Assembly: GCA_029168955.1 (NCBI GenBank)
Contig: JAPDOI010000380.1
Coordinates: 521,001 to 585,000, forward strand
Origin: Aplectana chamaeleonis
Lineage: Eukaryota; Nematoda; Chromadorea; Rhabditida; Cosmocercidae
Direction: 5' to 3'
Length of the DNA stretch: 64,000 nt
Below, one piece after another: positions 45,424 to 56,187 of this stretch. The position numbers were made by a program, and so were the translations under genes. Numbering within the stretch: position 1 is the first letter of the stretch; every line of letters starts with the position of its first letter. A model generated the notes under the pieces. It worked only from the letters and a program-made list of their open reading frames with translations, was not told the origin of the DNA and ran no database searches.

Positions 45424-45685
45424 TCTGGGTCAAATTCCGGTCCGCAATTGCGTCCCGACACGCTCTGCGGCCGCGCGCTTTCGAGTCGGAAGAGTTTCCA
45501 GCGCCGCAGCCGCCGATCTGTTGACTCGAGGTGGGTTTTAGAAACTGGAAAGTAACCAAAATTGGAGAAAACTGTATAAAAAAGTCATATCGAGCTGGTT
45601 TTGGCGCTGGAAGCTTGACTGACTCCAGCGCGTGCGGCCGCAAAGCGTGTCGAGACGCAATTGCGGACCGGACTTTGGCTCAGAT
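45424..45685. mobile_element. nested inverted-repeat element with NotI-like GCGGCCGC arms
   Basis: Arms CCGGTCCGCAATTGCGTC...GCGGCCGC and the inverse pair over about 70 bp. Confidence 0.72.
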
Positions 45686-45793
45686 AAGCACAGTAGCAGG
45701 GTGGATAAGTAGCTTACTAGTGATACGCAATGTTTCATTATCTTCCCGCCCACCCGGCGATTTTCTCACCTCCGTCATCAACGTATTGCATGT

Positions 45794-45998
45794 ATAGTGG
45801 AGTCCACCAAGAGTGTCTCATTTACTTATCTATAAGAAGCGGTCGGCTGGGGATCAATGTGCATGAATCCCATACCAGCACGCTCGATACCGATTGAGCG
45901 AGAGCGGTTGTGCTGCAACGAGTTTCATGTTCATTGATCTCCAATCGACCGCTTCTCATTGATAAGTAAATGAGACACTCTTGGTGGACTCAACTATA
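45794..45998. mobile_element. nested hairpin MITE
   Basis: Arms of about 85 bp; ends TAGTGGAGTCCACCAAGAGT and the inverse, with TATA on both sides. Confidence 0.78.
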
Positions 45999-46194
45999 TA
46001 TCAACCACGTCGGCCACACCGGGTAATTTTCTCAACCAAATCCCAACATTTTATTCATACGTGTCGACTGGGTGAGGTTGGTGGGTGTTGGGAGTGTTGG
46101 GGGGTGGGGGGTGTCGGTGGGAGGGGATGCATCCCATTTCCAATCCAAACTAGTGTTCACCAGAAAAAATTGTGGGTTAAAATATACTTGGGCC

Positions 46195-46430
46195 GAATCG
46201 AATGATCGAATCACCATCCGATGGAAAAAAGTCGACTTCGATTAAATCGACTAAGTCGACTATTCGAAAAGTGGAAAATCCGGCTAAATCGAAAAGTCGA
46301 TCATTCAAAAAAGGGCGATTTCCGGATAAGTCGAGAAGTCGATCATTCGAAAAAAGGCGATTTTCGGATAAGTCGAGAAGTCGATCATTCAAAAAGAGTA
46401 ATATCCGACTTACTCGAAATTTTTGCCGCT
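46195..46430 (+). repeat. TCGATCATTCGAAAA satellite, array 1
   Basis: About five units of 40-48 bp with AAGTCGATCATTCGAAAA. Related arrays are at 48120-48800 and 63090-63240. Confidence 0.8.
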
Positions 46431-48119
46431 ATCAAGAGTACCTGGTATACCTGTTACCCGAAGATAATTCTTTGGATAATGGATATATTCAGATATTGCC
46501 GATTTTAAATTTTCCGGAAATTGGTTCAATTCAGATAATGCGTTTTTTTTAAATTTTGGATATTGAATCAATTCAGATAATGCCATTTTTTCAATGATTC
46601 GGATACGGATATCCGGTCGGTTGATTTCGCAACAAAGTTCAATTTAGGCAAAACGGTAAAAGCCTCTGAAAACATCCATAATTGAAGAAACAGAAGTGCT
46701 TTATTGCATTTGCAGCATATTCACATACAAACTTCAATCTTCATAAATGCATCTTAATAAAAATATGAAAACAAATCTTCAATTAATCTATCGTCGTTGG
46801 GAGGCACAGTATCATCCATACACAGGTTTTTCAGGAAAACTAGCTAGTAAAAAGTATGCAAAGCAACGATACAAAAAGCTTCTACTCTGAATAACCAGCC
46901 ACTTGGTCATCTCATTTGGTCACGCCCATTTTTCCGCGCCGCAACGACTTCTACGATTCCGGAAGAGGAGTAAAACCCTGAGTTGATGCACTAAATAGAA
47001 GGCGGTACGGAAAAATGGGCGTGGCCGAGTGCAATTTTATCCCAATTTATCCGATTTTATCCAAAAATTATCCGATTTAATCCGAAATTTTACTCGAATT
47101 TTATCAGATTTTATCCGAATTTTTGACCCTCCGGATAAGTGTTCGATTCAGATAACGCCAATTTTAAATTTCCCGGATATTGGTTCGATTTAGATAATGC
47201 GTTTTTTTTTCGCGCCAGCTACTCCATCTGGCCTTTGGTGGTTGTTCGGTCGTGAGCTATCCAATAGTGAATAAACAGCGGAGGAAAACGCTCAGATCAA
47301 GCTAAAATAGCTGTTTGTAACGTTCTGGGCGTAGACGAGCTTACGGGACCTACTAGTTTCCGCAAGTGCGCACTAATGGCGAAATGTGCGCGAATCGATC
47401 GGGCTGGACGTGGCGGAGTTCCTTGGCAGTTCGTCATCGAAAACGTCCGCGGCGCAACAAGCTCGTCAGAACGGGACGGGCGAGCTAAGAGCAGGCGTAC
47501 TGGGCCAACGAAATCTTTTCGCCATCGTTTTTATTGATTTCTAACTCGTTTTCGCTGCATTTTTTGACCCTATTCCCTCTAGCATCTGCTAGCGTAGTAT
47601 TTCACACTACAAACTCAAAAGCGAGATTCATCGTGATCACTGCTTCTAGGAGCTGAAATAGGCCTCGGCTGATATCTGAGCAAGGTATAGGGTGTCAGCT
47701 TGTGCGCTACATAGAGAACGCCGCGACGCAGCCGCACGCGCCCGAGGAAAAGAGGCCATCCTTATCAAAGCTCTGTTCATCGCAGATCGCGTTCCCTCTT
47801 GTGCGGTAGCGCAAGCTAGGTGCCCGCATGTTATAACACGTGGCACTTAGTTTGCACGAAACGTCGATAGGGACCGCCAAGTAGTAGCACGATCCGAGCA
47901 GACTGTACACTCGGTGCCCCATACCTCGGTGAAATTGAGAGACTCACTTTAGTTTTCGATTGTTGTTTCCCCGCCGTTGTTCCCCGGACAATAGCCGTTA
48001 GGCCCTGAAGCCAGCTTCCAAAATTATCGATTCTTTCATTTTTATTCAAAGACTTTCCTGAGTCGCAAATAATTCCATGTGAATCCTTTCAACTTTTTTG
48101 TGCTTAAGCTACCACCTAT
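46431..48119. other. non-coding with duplicated AT-rich segments
   Basis: 46480-46560 and 47130-47215 share CCGGATATTGGTTCGATT-like and AGATAATGCGTTTTTTTT. Near 47040-47110 ATCCGATTTTATCC-like words recur. A lone ATTCATCGTGATCACTGC near 47627 resembles a TTAA-element end. No gene is seen from 47210 to 48119. Confidence 0.45.
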
Positions 48120-48183
48120 TCAAAAAGGTGGATTTTTCGACTTATCCGAAAAAGTCGATCATTCGAAAAGTGAAAATTCCGGC
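48120..48183 (+). repeat. TCGATCATTCGAAAA satellite, array 2 left part
   Basis: Same satellite word as 46195-46430, interrupted at 48183 by the TTAA-type element. Confidence 0.75.
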
Positions 48184-48641
48184 ATAAGGCAGCGTTCACG
48201 ATGATCATCCTCGTTGACTTTCCACAGTGAAATGACAGGCGAGAAGGACCCTAGGCTCACAGTGTCGAAGGAACGGTAGAAAACGAGCCAGAAGCGGCAA
48301 AATAACGGCTGCAAACAAGCGTTTTGGTGCCCCAGACAAGCCTGGTGCCCCAGATCCGCCCCCTTGAAATGAAAGAAATGAAGATTCAGATTACAGGAAT
48401 GATCAAGTGAAGGAAGTGCTGACAAGTGAGCTGATCGCTTCATTGCACTGACAAGTATCATCCTTCTAGCGGTCAATTCCTCCACGCTCTCAAAAATCAA
48501 CGTAAACAAGAGAGGGCATATTTTTGCTCAAAAACGCGTCTTTCGTGTCCTTTTTAGGCATGTCTCGCTACATAGGGCACCAAACCTTCCGTAAGCCGTG
48601 GAGATATCGGATGTGAAATTTATCGTGAACGCTCCCTTTAA
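48184..48641 (-). mobile_element. TTAA-type non-autonomous DNA element, inserted in satellite
   Basis: Ends TAAGGCAGCGTTCACGATG and CATCGTGAACGC-type inverse; the interior is the inverted relative of 673-1124. Satellite sequence continues on both sides. Confidence 0.8.
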
Positions 48642-48800
48642 TCGAAAAGTCGATCATTCGAAAAAATGTGTTTTTCGACTTATTCGAAAAAGTCGATCAT
48701 TCGAAAAGTTGAAATTTCGGTTAAATCGGAAAGTCGATCATTCGAAAAAACCTAATTTCCGGCTCATTCGAAAAGTCGATCATTCGAAAAAAAATTCAAT
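48642..48800 (+). repeat. TCGATCATTCGAAAA satellite, array 2 right part
   Basis: Four units of about 40 bp. Confidence 0.8.
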
Positions 48801-49027
48801 TTGCCCAAGTATAGGTTGAAACGCGGCCGGAACTCATGACGGTCTCGGACTGTGAAATTCACCGTACCGAGTAAGGTTTGTCTTTAGAAAACTAACGCCA
48901 TGTGATTCGATTCATTCATTCATTTATTAATTACATGATCATCATCATGTGATACACAAAGATAGTAAACGTTGGAAGAGCACAGAAATGCGTTACAAAA
49001 TTGAGAGAGATTGACATCACCATAAAC

Positions 49028-49525
49028 ATTCAAGTTTCGCTTGGAAGCTGTTGTACTAATTTCTTGAATTGTGAAAGCTTATCGGGGAGCCGTTCGCTCC
49101 TGAACGAGCTATTAAATGGTGCTGTGGTCCTGTGACTGAAAACTGCGACATATGTACTTATATTGCGTGTACACACTGGAAAGAAATATTTTGTCGGAAG
49201 CTCCTCCTGTCACGGAAATACGATAGTTTAACATCTTCGTTTCGTTAATGTCCACCATACCATTAATGACTTTGTAGAGCATCATGAGACTAATACGTTT
49301 CCGAAGAAGTTCTAGTGATTGGAAACCAAGGGCCCGACTTCTCGTAATGCTGTTAAGGAGGCTGTTGTAGTCCAAACAATAAAAATGGAAGAAAAGCATG
49401 ACATTATAATCCTGAGTATCGATTGAGATCCGGTCCATAAATATTCCAAGCTTGATGCCGTTCGGATCAGGGATTGAAGAGCAGAACTGGGAATGATGTA
49501 ACAGTAACCCTTTTACCTGACACAA
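49028..49525 (-). pseudogene. C-terminal relic of a CR1/Jockey-like reverse transcriptase
   Basis: The minus-strand frame encodes YNSLLNSITRSRALGFQSLE, LLRKRISLMMLYKVINGMVD and, in a shifted frame near the end, SSFRSERLPDKLSQFKKL. This is the standard tail of CR1/Jockey polymerases ('R...LGL.SLE.RR..D...LYKI..G', then 'W..LP......L..FK'). It ends in the stop at about 49028, followed by a TCATT/TTAAT repeat-like stretch (48915-48945). It is 5'-truncated and frameshifted. Confidence 0.72.
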
Positions 49526-49724
49526 TATTGGAATAGCGGAAGAGAGACAGCAAACAGCCTAGCTTTTCTCCTCACGAATTCGATGTCGGCACTTTGCTCG
49601 TGAGTCATTTTGTGGTCAGCTGACGATAACTCAAAATTTTTTGCTCAAGTAGAAAACTAAAGTTCACGGCAAAAAAAAAGCTGTGGTGCGGTTGTGACCT
49701 CGTCCTAACATACGGTAGTGGAAA

Positions 49725-50245
49725 AAGAGTGGAATCAGAAACTCACCGACCAATCTCAGTTATCCCGAAAAACTGAGTGATAACACAATCAGACTACAGT
49801 ATCTATATTAGAAAGAGTCCGCAACCGCACCACGTCCTTCTTGCATTCCTGTATTTAGACTGTATCTAGACACGCACGACTATAATATTGTGGTGCGCGC
49901 GAAGTGCGCACCTAATTTGGTGAAGGACTGCTTCTACGCACACCCCTCGTTACAGGATCTCGGTATGAAAAAAAAAGTTCCAAACTTGGAATATTCAAAG
50001 AAGATAGAGCAGTAAAGGTAATCAACATTGCGCAACGTTCAGAGGAATCTACTTTGTGGGTCTCGAGATATTGAAAATTCCGTAAATTTAAAAATGTGTG
50101 TGTGTGTTTGTGTGTGTACAGCAATGGAAGAAGGACATGGTGAGGTTGCAGACTCTTCCTAACGTCCTGTAGTCTGATTGCGTTAACACTCGTTTTTTTC
50201 GATATAACTGAGATTGGTCGGTGAGTTTTCGTTTCCACTCTCGCA
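49725..50245. mobile_element. inverted-repeat element with arms of about 125 bp
   Basis: ACTCACCGACCAATCTCAGT...ATCAGACTACA and CGTCCTTCTTGCATTCCTGTA are inverted at 50125-50245. The centre (49885-50120) is the inverted relative of 36640-36880. A single-arm relative is at 51820-51935. A GTGTGTGTGTT microsatellite lies near 50100. Confidence 0.7.
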
Positions 50246-50375
50246 TTTTTATCTGTTTTCATTGCTTCTACAGACTCTACCAACTCGAGACTTGATGCTT
50301 CGGGGAAAGCGGCTTTTATCACGCTTTGTTATTAATAGGCATCAAATTCATCTTTAGCGCCGTCATCAAAGCTTA

Positions 50376-50530
50376 TCCGCGCAAAGGGTGAATTTGCTGA
50401 GCGGTTGGATATCAGTTAGCGCAAAGCGTGAAAATACCGCCAGCGCTAACATGTTAATGCATATCAGTTGTTGAGCGGCTGGATATCAATCAGCGCAAAG
50501 GGTGAAATTACCGCCGGTGCTGACATCTTG
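50376..50530 (+). repeat. duplicated segment (GAGCGGYTGGATATCA)
   Basis: Two copies about 98 bp apart share GGATATCARTYAGCGCAAAG and GTGAAAWTACCGCC. Confidence 0.65.
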
Positions 50531-50535
50531 AGGCT

Positions 50536-51281
50536 CATTCATAGCAGGTCGCTTCGAATAGTCGCGGCACTGTCAACAGGTACAAAACCCGTCGCGGAAG
50601 CAGATCTTGCACTGAGTCGCGACGGATTGGAACAGTTTGCAGTTTCAGTCACGATCGCCGAGCGACTGGGGTATTTCATAGCTAGTCGAAGCGACCTGCT
50701 CGATTTTGTTAGGTCGCTTCAACTAGTCGCGTCGCTTCCATGATGGACGCAATTCGTCTAGTCGAAGCGACTAGTCCGCAATCTTCCGTCACAACCTTGC
50801 GTGTGTGGCGCAAAATTGCAGACGTCACAGTTGACTCGAATAAAATACGGCATGTGAAAGGGAAAAAAAACGTGTATTTATTAGACATTTAGGATTATAG
50901 AGATGAGAAAGTTCAATAAGGCTCTCGAGAAATCACATTTCATGCAGAGCTTTCGGCTATTACTAACGTTCGTTGATGTTTTATGTTGCTGTACAAGCAA
51001 ATTGCATCCCGTCGCCTTTTGAAACCATGTTTTCGTTGGACAACTATGCAAAACCAATTTATTCAGAAGATTAAGGCACCGAAGTCACAAAAAATCAGGA
51101 GGAATCAGCAAAAACCGAGATTTTTTTTTAAATTCCTGCGGCGTTGTCCGCAATTGTCCGTATTTTTTGCGCAAAACTGCGGCTGCCCGAGCGACTCGAA
51201 ATCAGTAGACGAAGCGATTTCAAATTGCGGCAGTTTTGTTGGTCGCTTCGACTTGAAGTCGAAGCGACCAGCTATGAATGG
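50536..51281. mobile_element. DNA element with ends TTCATAGCAGGTCGCTTCG
   Basis: The left end ATTCATAGCAGGTCGCTTCGA is inverted at 51260-51281, and further GGTCGCTTC words lie inside near 50690-50730. No transposase. Several internal frames show no domain. Confidence 0.6.
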
Positions 51282-51349
51282 ACCTTTAGAAATTTCTAAA
51301 CAAGTGGAAATATCTCAGCGAAAACATGATTAAACGATTGATAACGTCT

Positions 51350-51600
51350 CGATGTGTTTACCATGAGCACAGCCGGTGTAAAAGCCGCCTCATCTCACTA
51401 GAGTCCTCATTCGGCATTCTGATGCCGCCCTGAAAGGTGACTTCTGGTCACCCTCCGGAGGCCAGCATAATTTTGGCTGCTGGGAGGATACAGTGGGTCT
51501 CATCATGGCGGGGCGAGTTACGCCGCGGTCCGCAGAGGGTGGCTCCTCACCGCAGACCTCGGTGAAGATAACGCCCATGTTGCGGACAAGGCCGGGCTTC
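51350..51600 (+). repeat. dispersed repeat with small stem-loops, copy 2
   Basis: Relative of 43390-44240 without the middle 590 bp. It contains the hairpins CGGCATTCTGATGCCG and GGTGACTTCTGGTCACC, then AATTTTGG. Confidence 0.6.
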
Positions 51601-51819
51601 CTGGGCTGTGGACCTTCGAATTCATGAAATTCTCGATTTAAACTCACCCATTTTTCAAAGTAAATTCACCCCATTCTCACCTAATCTAGCGGCAAATTCA
51701 CCCATACAGTGAATTTAACGCGGCAAATTAAGACTACATGCGGACTTGTACATGAGCATCAAGTCTCTTTTGCTGAGGCATCAAGTCTCGAATTGGCAGA
51801 GTTGGTGAAAACACAGACT

Positions 51820-51935
51820 CACCGATCTATCACAGCTGTTTCGCAAAAATGAGTGATAACACTGACAAACTACCGTACGTTAGGACGATTCCGCAACCTA
51901 ACCAGGTCCTACTTCCTTTGCTGTAGACCATATAA
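51820..51935 (+). repeat. single arm related to 49725-49860
   Basis: Shares CTCACCGATC, GAGTGATAACAC, CGTACGTTAGGACG-like and CCGCAACC words in the same order. Confidence 0.6.
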
Positions 51936-52082
51936 GAAATGTGTGAGTCCGGTGGAGCTATTGAATGATAAGAAACTTGGTTGGACAATGGATAGAAATG
52001 GAGCGGTATTGTGATACGAGTGAATTGAATTCAAGCGTTAGAGTAGGCCCGCCTTACCCCCAACCGCATGCACACCGCTTAT

Positions 52083-52640
52083 TGTGCGGCACCTGACTGG
52101 AAGTGTGTCAAGCACCGGGGAACTTGTGTGGGGCTTGACTGAAAGCGCCAAGCGCCGGGGATTGTGTGCGGGACCCAACTGGGAGTGTGCCAAGCGTAGG
52201 GGAACGTGTCTGGAACTCAACTGGGAGTGCGCCAAGCGCCGGGCAAAGTGTGCAGGACCCAACTGAGAGTGCGCCAAGCGCCGGGGTTAGTGTGCGGGAC
52301 CCACATGGGAGTGCGCCAAGCGTCGGGGAAAGTGTGTGGACCCAACTGGGAGTGCGCCAAGCGCCAAGGAACGTGTGCGGGGCTTGACTAAAAGCGCCAA
52401 GCGCCGGGGATAGTGTGCGGGACCCAACTGGGAGTGTGCCAAGCGTAGGGGAACGTGTCTGGAACTCAACTGGGAGTGCGCCAAGCGCCGGGCAAAGTGT
52501 GCAGGACCCAACTGAGAGTGCGCCAAGCGCCGGGGTTAGTGTGCGGGACCCACATGGGAGTGCGCCAAGCGTCGGGGAAAGTGTGTGGACCCAACTGGGA
52601 GTGCGCCAAGCGCCGAAGAACATGTGTGAAATCCAACTGG
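52083..52640 (+). repeat. 42-bp minisatellite with 249-bp higher-order duplication
   Basis: About 13 units with CAACTGGGAGTGCGCCAAGC and GCCGGGGAAAGTGTG. A block of six units is repeated almost exactly 249 bp later (52171 and 52420). Long frames on both strands (up to 196 codons) follow from the unit length and are not taken as genes. The inverted relative is at 36450-36625. Confidence 0.9.
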
Positions 52641-52769
52641 AGTTCATAAATGGGAAGCACACCACGTACGAAAAAATACGACGGATTCCGGCTATCATTT
52701 CGTTATAATGATGACCGGACTACTACATGCGGAAGCTGTTCGCAAGAAGACGGCTAAAAAAACGAACCT

Positions 52770-53500
52770 TTTGTAGGCTTTGGTGGGAAGGAACTGGGCA
52801 CAAAACAAAGAGCTGCTAACACTGACCTACCGTGCCATCGTACAACCGATTTGATGTCCAGCCTGGAGCCCGCTCATTGTATCATCTCACTGGGACCGGC
52901 TACAAGCTTGTCGAAACATAGCTCTGACGGCCGCGACGCGAAGCCTGGCAATGGTGAGCCCAACCCACCTGAGTTACAAGACAGGAATCATGCTCATAAT
53001 AAGATGCGGACGCTCCAAGATCGAACGGTTGCGGCCCTCAACCCAGAACATCCATCGCGCGACATGATGAAGGTGCCGAAACCACCTGGGCAGATCAGGA
53101 AGCACGTCAGAACTGCCAAGCATATGTCGGTAAGGCCAGGAAATGCAGAGAGCATTCGCAACGAAGTCCCAAGGAGTTTGTAAAAGAGCTCTTGGGTACT
53201 ATAAACTCTCTATTGTTATGTGTACAGCCGCCGAAGGTAGACAAGGGGAAGGAGACCCTGCCACGGTCAAGACGAATAGCGCTGTTTCAGCTACGGAGTG
53301 GTTACCACGCAAAATAGCAGTGGTATCTTCATAAGATGGGAGCAGCTGATGACTCACTTTGCCCAGAATGCAGGCTGAAGGAACACACAGGCTAAAGGAA
53401 CACACACATAACCTCATGCTTTATGCTCTGGGAAGCCAGCGCACCTCACAATTGGCACTATGGCTCAGAACATAACACCTACGCCTCTTGAAGCGTCTAA
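52770..53500 (+). pseudogene. degenerate Jockey/CR1-like reverse transcriptase C-terminus
   Basis: Plus-strand translation in changing frames gives NKELLTLTYRAIVQP, RLQACRNIALTAATRSLAMV, SPTHL, NSAVSATEWLPRKIAVVSS and an end with LCPECRLKEHT. The order agrees with the tail of Jockey-like polymerases and with the minus-strand relic at 2640-3505. Many stops; no catalytic region remains. Confidence 0.55.
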
Positions 53501-53916
53501 AACCACCCAGAATGCCACTACACGAGTAAGAAGTTGGCCTCGTCCTGTATTTCTCTGCTCCCTGTAGTTGCCGTCTTCCTCCAAAACAGGTGGTGCTGGG
53601 GTATTCCCACAGCCGGCGATGTATGCCGTTTACTTTTTTACTCACTGCAGCACCCACAAACCTCGCCGGCGATGGAAATAGCCGCACCCCTGTTTTGGGG
53701 GAGGGCAACAAATACAGGGGGCGCGCATATACGGGGCGGGGCCAACTTCCTGCTCGTGTAACGGCAAAGTGGGTCGTTTTTCACGCATCAAAATGCATAG
53801 GCAGTGTTCTGCGCGATACCATTCTACTTCCGTGGTTACCTCAACCCCTTTAACGAGTGTGTATGCTGTTTTTAGACTCGTGAAAGTAGCCAATTTCCTG
53901 TCACTTTGATTATACA
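53501..53916. other. non-coding, nothing recognised
   Basis: No gene or clear repeat is seen. Confidence 0.4.
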
Positions 53917-54083
53917 GGGGTGCGTTCCAAGAGGATTTCCTTGGGAGGAAGAATGAATCTGATAAGAGCCGACCAATGATAGATTCAGAGACTAGATGAA
54001 ATGAGCCTATCTGCTAGACGATCATTCGTTATATCTTATCAGACCCATTTTCCTCCCATGGAAATCTTCTTGGAACGCACCCC
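53917..54083. mobile_element. hAT-like MITE, ends AGGGGTGCGTTCCAAGA
   Basis: Inverted ends of about 35 bp (GGGGTGCGTTCCAAGAGGAT). CAGGGGTGCG-type ends are common in hAT elements, which is the reason for the guess; an 8-bp target duplication was not confirmed. Confidence 0.7.
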
Positions 54084-54282
54084 AGGAATGAAAAAAAAAA
54101 TTGGAAAAACTTGAAAAAACAAAAAAGGAACAAAAAATCTCAAAAAAAAAAGAATTAAGAAAAGAGGGTTGAATAACGTCCCAGTCAGGGGTCCTACCAA
54201 GGAGAGGATCTTAGCCATTTGCATCGATTAGTCGTCTTCATGCCGGAAGTTGGATCCAGTATCAGTGTGTATGGTAGGAGAT

Positions 54283-54305
54283 GGACGACGACGACGACGA
54301 CGACG

Positions 54306-54355
<50 letters not shown>

Positions 54356-54390
54356 AACAACAACAACAAAAACAAAAACAACATCAACAA
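54283..54390 (+). repeat. (GAC)n(AAC)n trinucleotide repeat
   Basis: About nine GAC followed by about 25 AAC/ACA triplets with few interruptions. Poly-Asn, poly-Asp and poly-Val frames across it are artefacts. Confidence 0.95.
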
Positions 54391-54931
54391 CGGCATAGAC
54401 CAGGAAAGGGAATGCATGAATGCGGCGGCCAGGGTAGGGAGGTGCAACGTCACGTGCACGCATCGCAACTTGAATTCAAATCGTGGCGCAAGCGTGCGGC
54501 GTAGCGCTCTCTGACCCTCGCTGCTGCATTCATGCATGCCACTCCAGGTTGAGATTCGTTCCGGGATGAAGGGTGTACTGTTTTTCAGGGCTGCGTTAAC
54601 ATTTTCTTGCTTCTGAACCATTTATTGGACGCGACAAGATGCATCTATCGTAGAGCTATACTGGTGCGGCACAGCACTTCGGCATTTTCATGTACAACAC
54701 TGTTAGCCCGTATCCTTTTCGTGAAATCGGCAAAGCTAACCTAAAAGTACCACCTTAAGTGCTGGTAAAGGACTCTATGATGATGAAAGTGGGAAATATT
54801 CACTGATGATTTATTATCCTCGTCATAAAATGATATGCGATCTGTCCTTCTTGAATAGGTGCCAATGAACTTCTTCGATTCTTGCCTTTCGACATTGCTG
54901 AATAATTTTTCTACTGTGTACATATCAAGCT

Positions 54932-55424
54932 TGAAGGCAGTGTTCACGATAAAAAAAACTGTTTCAGTTTCCACTAGGAATCTCTAGTGAAGGGGCACAC
55001 TGCAACGTTGACGTCGAAAGAACGCATGGAAACGAGCCAGGAGAAGCTCTTAAAGAGCCCGAATCTGCCACTTCGAGCGCAAGGCAATCCCCAAAAGCGC
55101 AGCACACGCCCACGGACGTGAAAAATTTAATGCTCGCGATCGTGAGATGAGCGATGATTTCCAATGATGGCCCCGTTCTTCCCTTCATTCTCAACTTATC
55201 TCTTTACTCAGGTCAGCTCGCATACATCGGCTGCAAAAGACGGAAGTTACAAGCCTTGGACAACTCGTCCACCATTTTTCCTTAGCTCAATTTTTTAGGG
55301 ACCATAACTCCGTTCCCAGAAGGTCTTGTTTGATTTCAGAGACATCACTGGAATTAGCATGGGGCCGTTTTCAAGATAGGCGGCAAAACAAGAAAACGAT
55401 TTCTATCGGGAACATTGCCTTTAA
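54932..55424 (+). mobile_element. TTAA-type non-autonomous DNA element, copy 3
   Basis: Ends TGAAGGCAGTGTTCACGAT and TTGCCTTTAA; interior as in 7951-8438 and 60051-60541. Confidence 0.78.
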
Positions 55425-56049
55425 CGGATGAAGGAGGTAGAGCGGTTGCGGTCAACACAATAGAAATCCTTTTGTTTATGCACTCCGCCTTACTTCGTCA
55501 TTGACCAGCCAAACAGCTGATTTTGGATGACTTTAACTTTTTCTCCAATATTCTCATTTCTTCCTGCTGTATATTTGCTTTTTCTCATTAGATGTTGCGA
55601 ATAGAAGTTGTTTTAAGCCTCATAAGGGCTTTTTCTCAGTAGTTCGAGTTACTTCTCAAACGATGACGGTTCTTTTCGAATTTCTACGATATAGTAGGGC
55701 AGATACCATGCCATTTAAAATGGTTCAGTGATTTAACCAGGTTTCCAACCGACAGCATTCATTATAGCGTTTTTGATGGTTTCGGGTGGCAAAAGAAAAG
55801 CTGTTCTGTTCTTCGAGTAGCTTCCGATTTTGTTCGTTTTAGCTAGAGTAGGATTGTGTTGCAAACTTATAGCATCTGGTTTGATCGTTTTTTTGCCCTT
55901 TATCTATGCTTTTCCAACTTTGATAGAAGCTTTTGGGAACGAAGTTCTCATAACACCCGAAAGAAGTGTGAGTTTCTCTCATGCACGAAGCTAACGTGTA
56001 AGCTTTTATAGGAGCTTTTAGAGTAGCCTCGCAGATAAGGGTGGCACTC
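55425..56049. other. non-coding, nothing recognised
   Basis: No gene is seen. Confidence 0.4.
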
Positions 56050-56187
56050 GTAATGTATTCCAACCGCAAGAGCGGGGAAACGGTGGATCAGCGACGTGCG
56101 TGATTGGACGAACCGAGAAGGAGCGATGAGCGTCATTGGACAGAACACGAAGTTTCTCCCGCATCTCTTGTGGTTGGAATACATGAC
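56050..56187. mobile_element. short inverted-repeat MITE, ends TGTATTCCAACCGCAAGAG
   Basis: About 30-bp ends (TATTCCAACCGCAAGAGCGG) inverted at 56155-56187. Confidence 0.6.

Larger units (their letters stand above)
45225..46130. mobile_element. DNA element with about 90-bp terminal inverted repeats, carrying nested hairpins
   Basis: The left end (CCCACCGACACCCCCCAACA, TGGGGTGAGGTTGAGAAAAT) is inverted at the right (46010-46130). Two shorter palindromes lie inside (45424-45685 and 45794-45998). No transposase frame is seen. Confidence 0.65.

Noticed and set aside
52108..52698. 196-codon minus-strand frame and others
   Set aside because: Same cause: minisatellite with a period near 42 bp.
54262..54621. 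frame rich in Leu/Val on one strand and Asn on the other
   Set aside because: Caused by the (GAC)n(AAC)n repeat.
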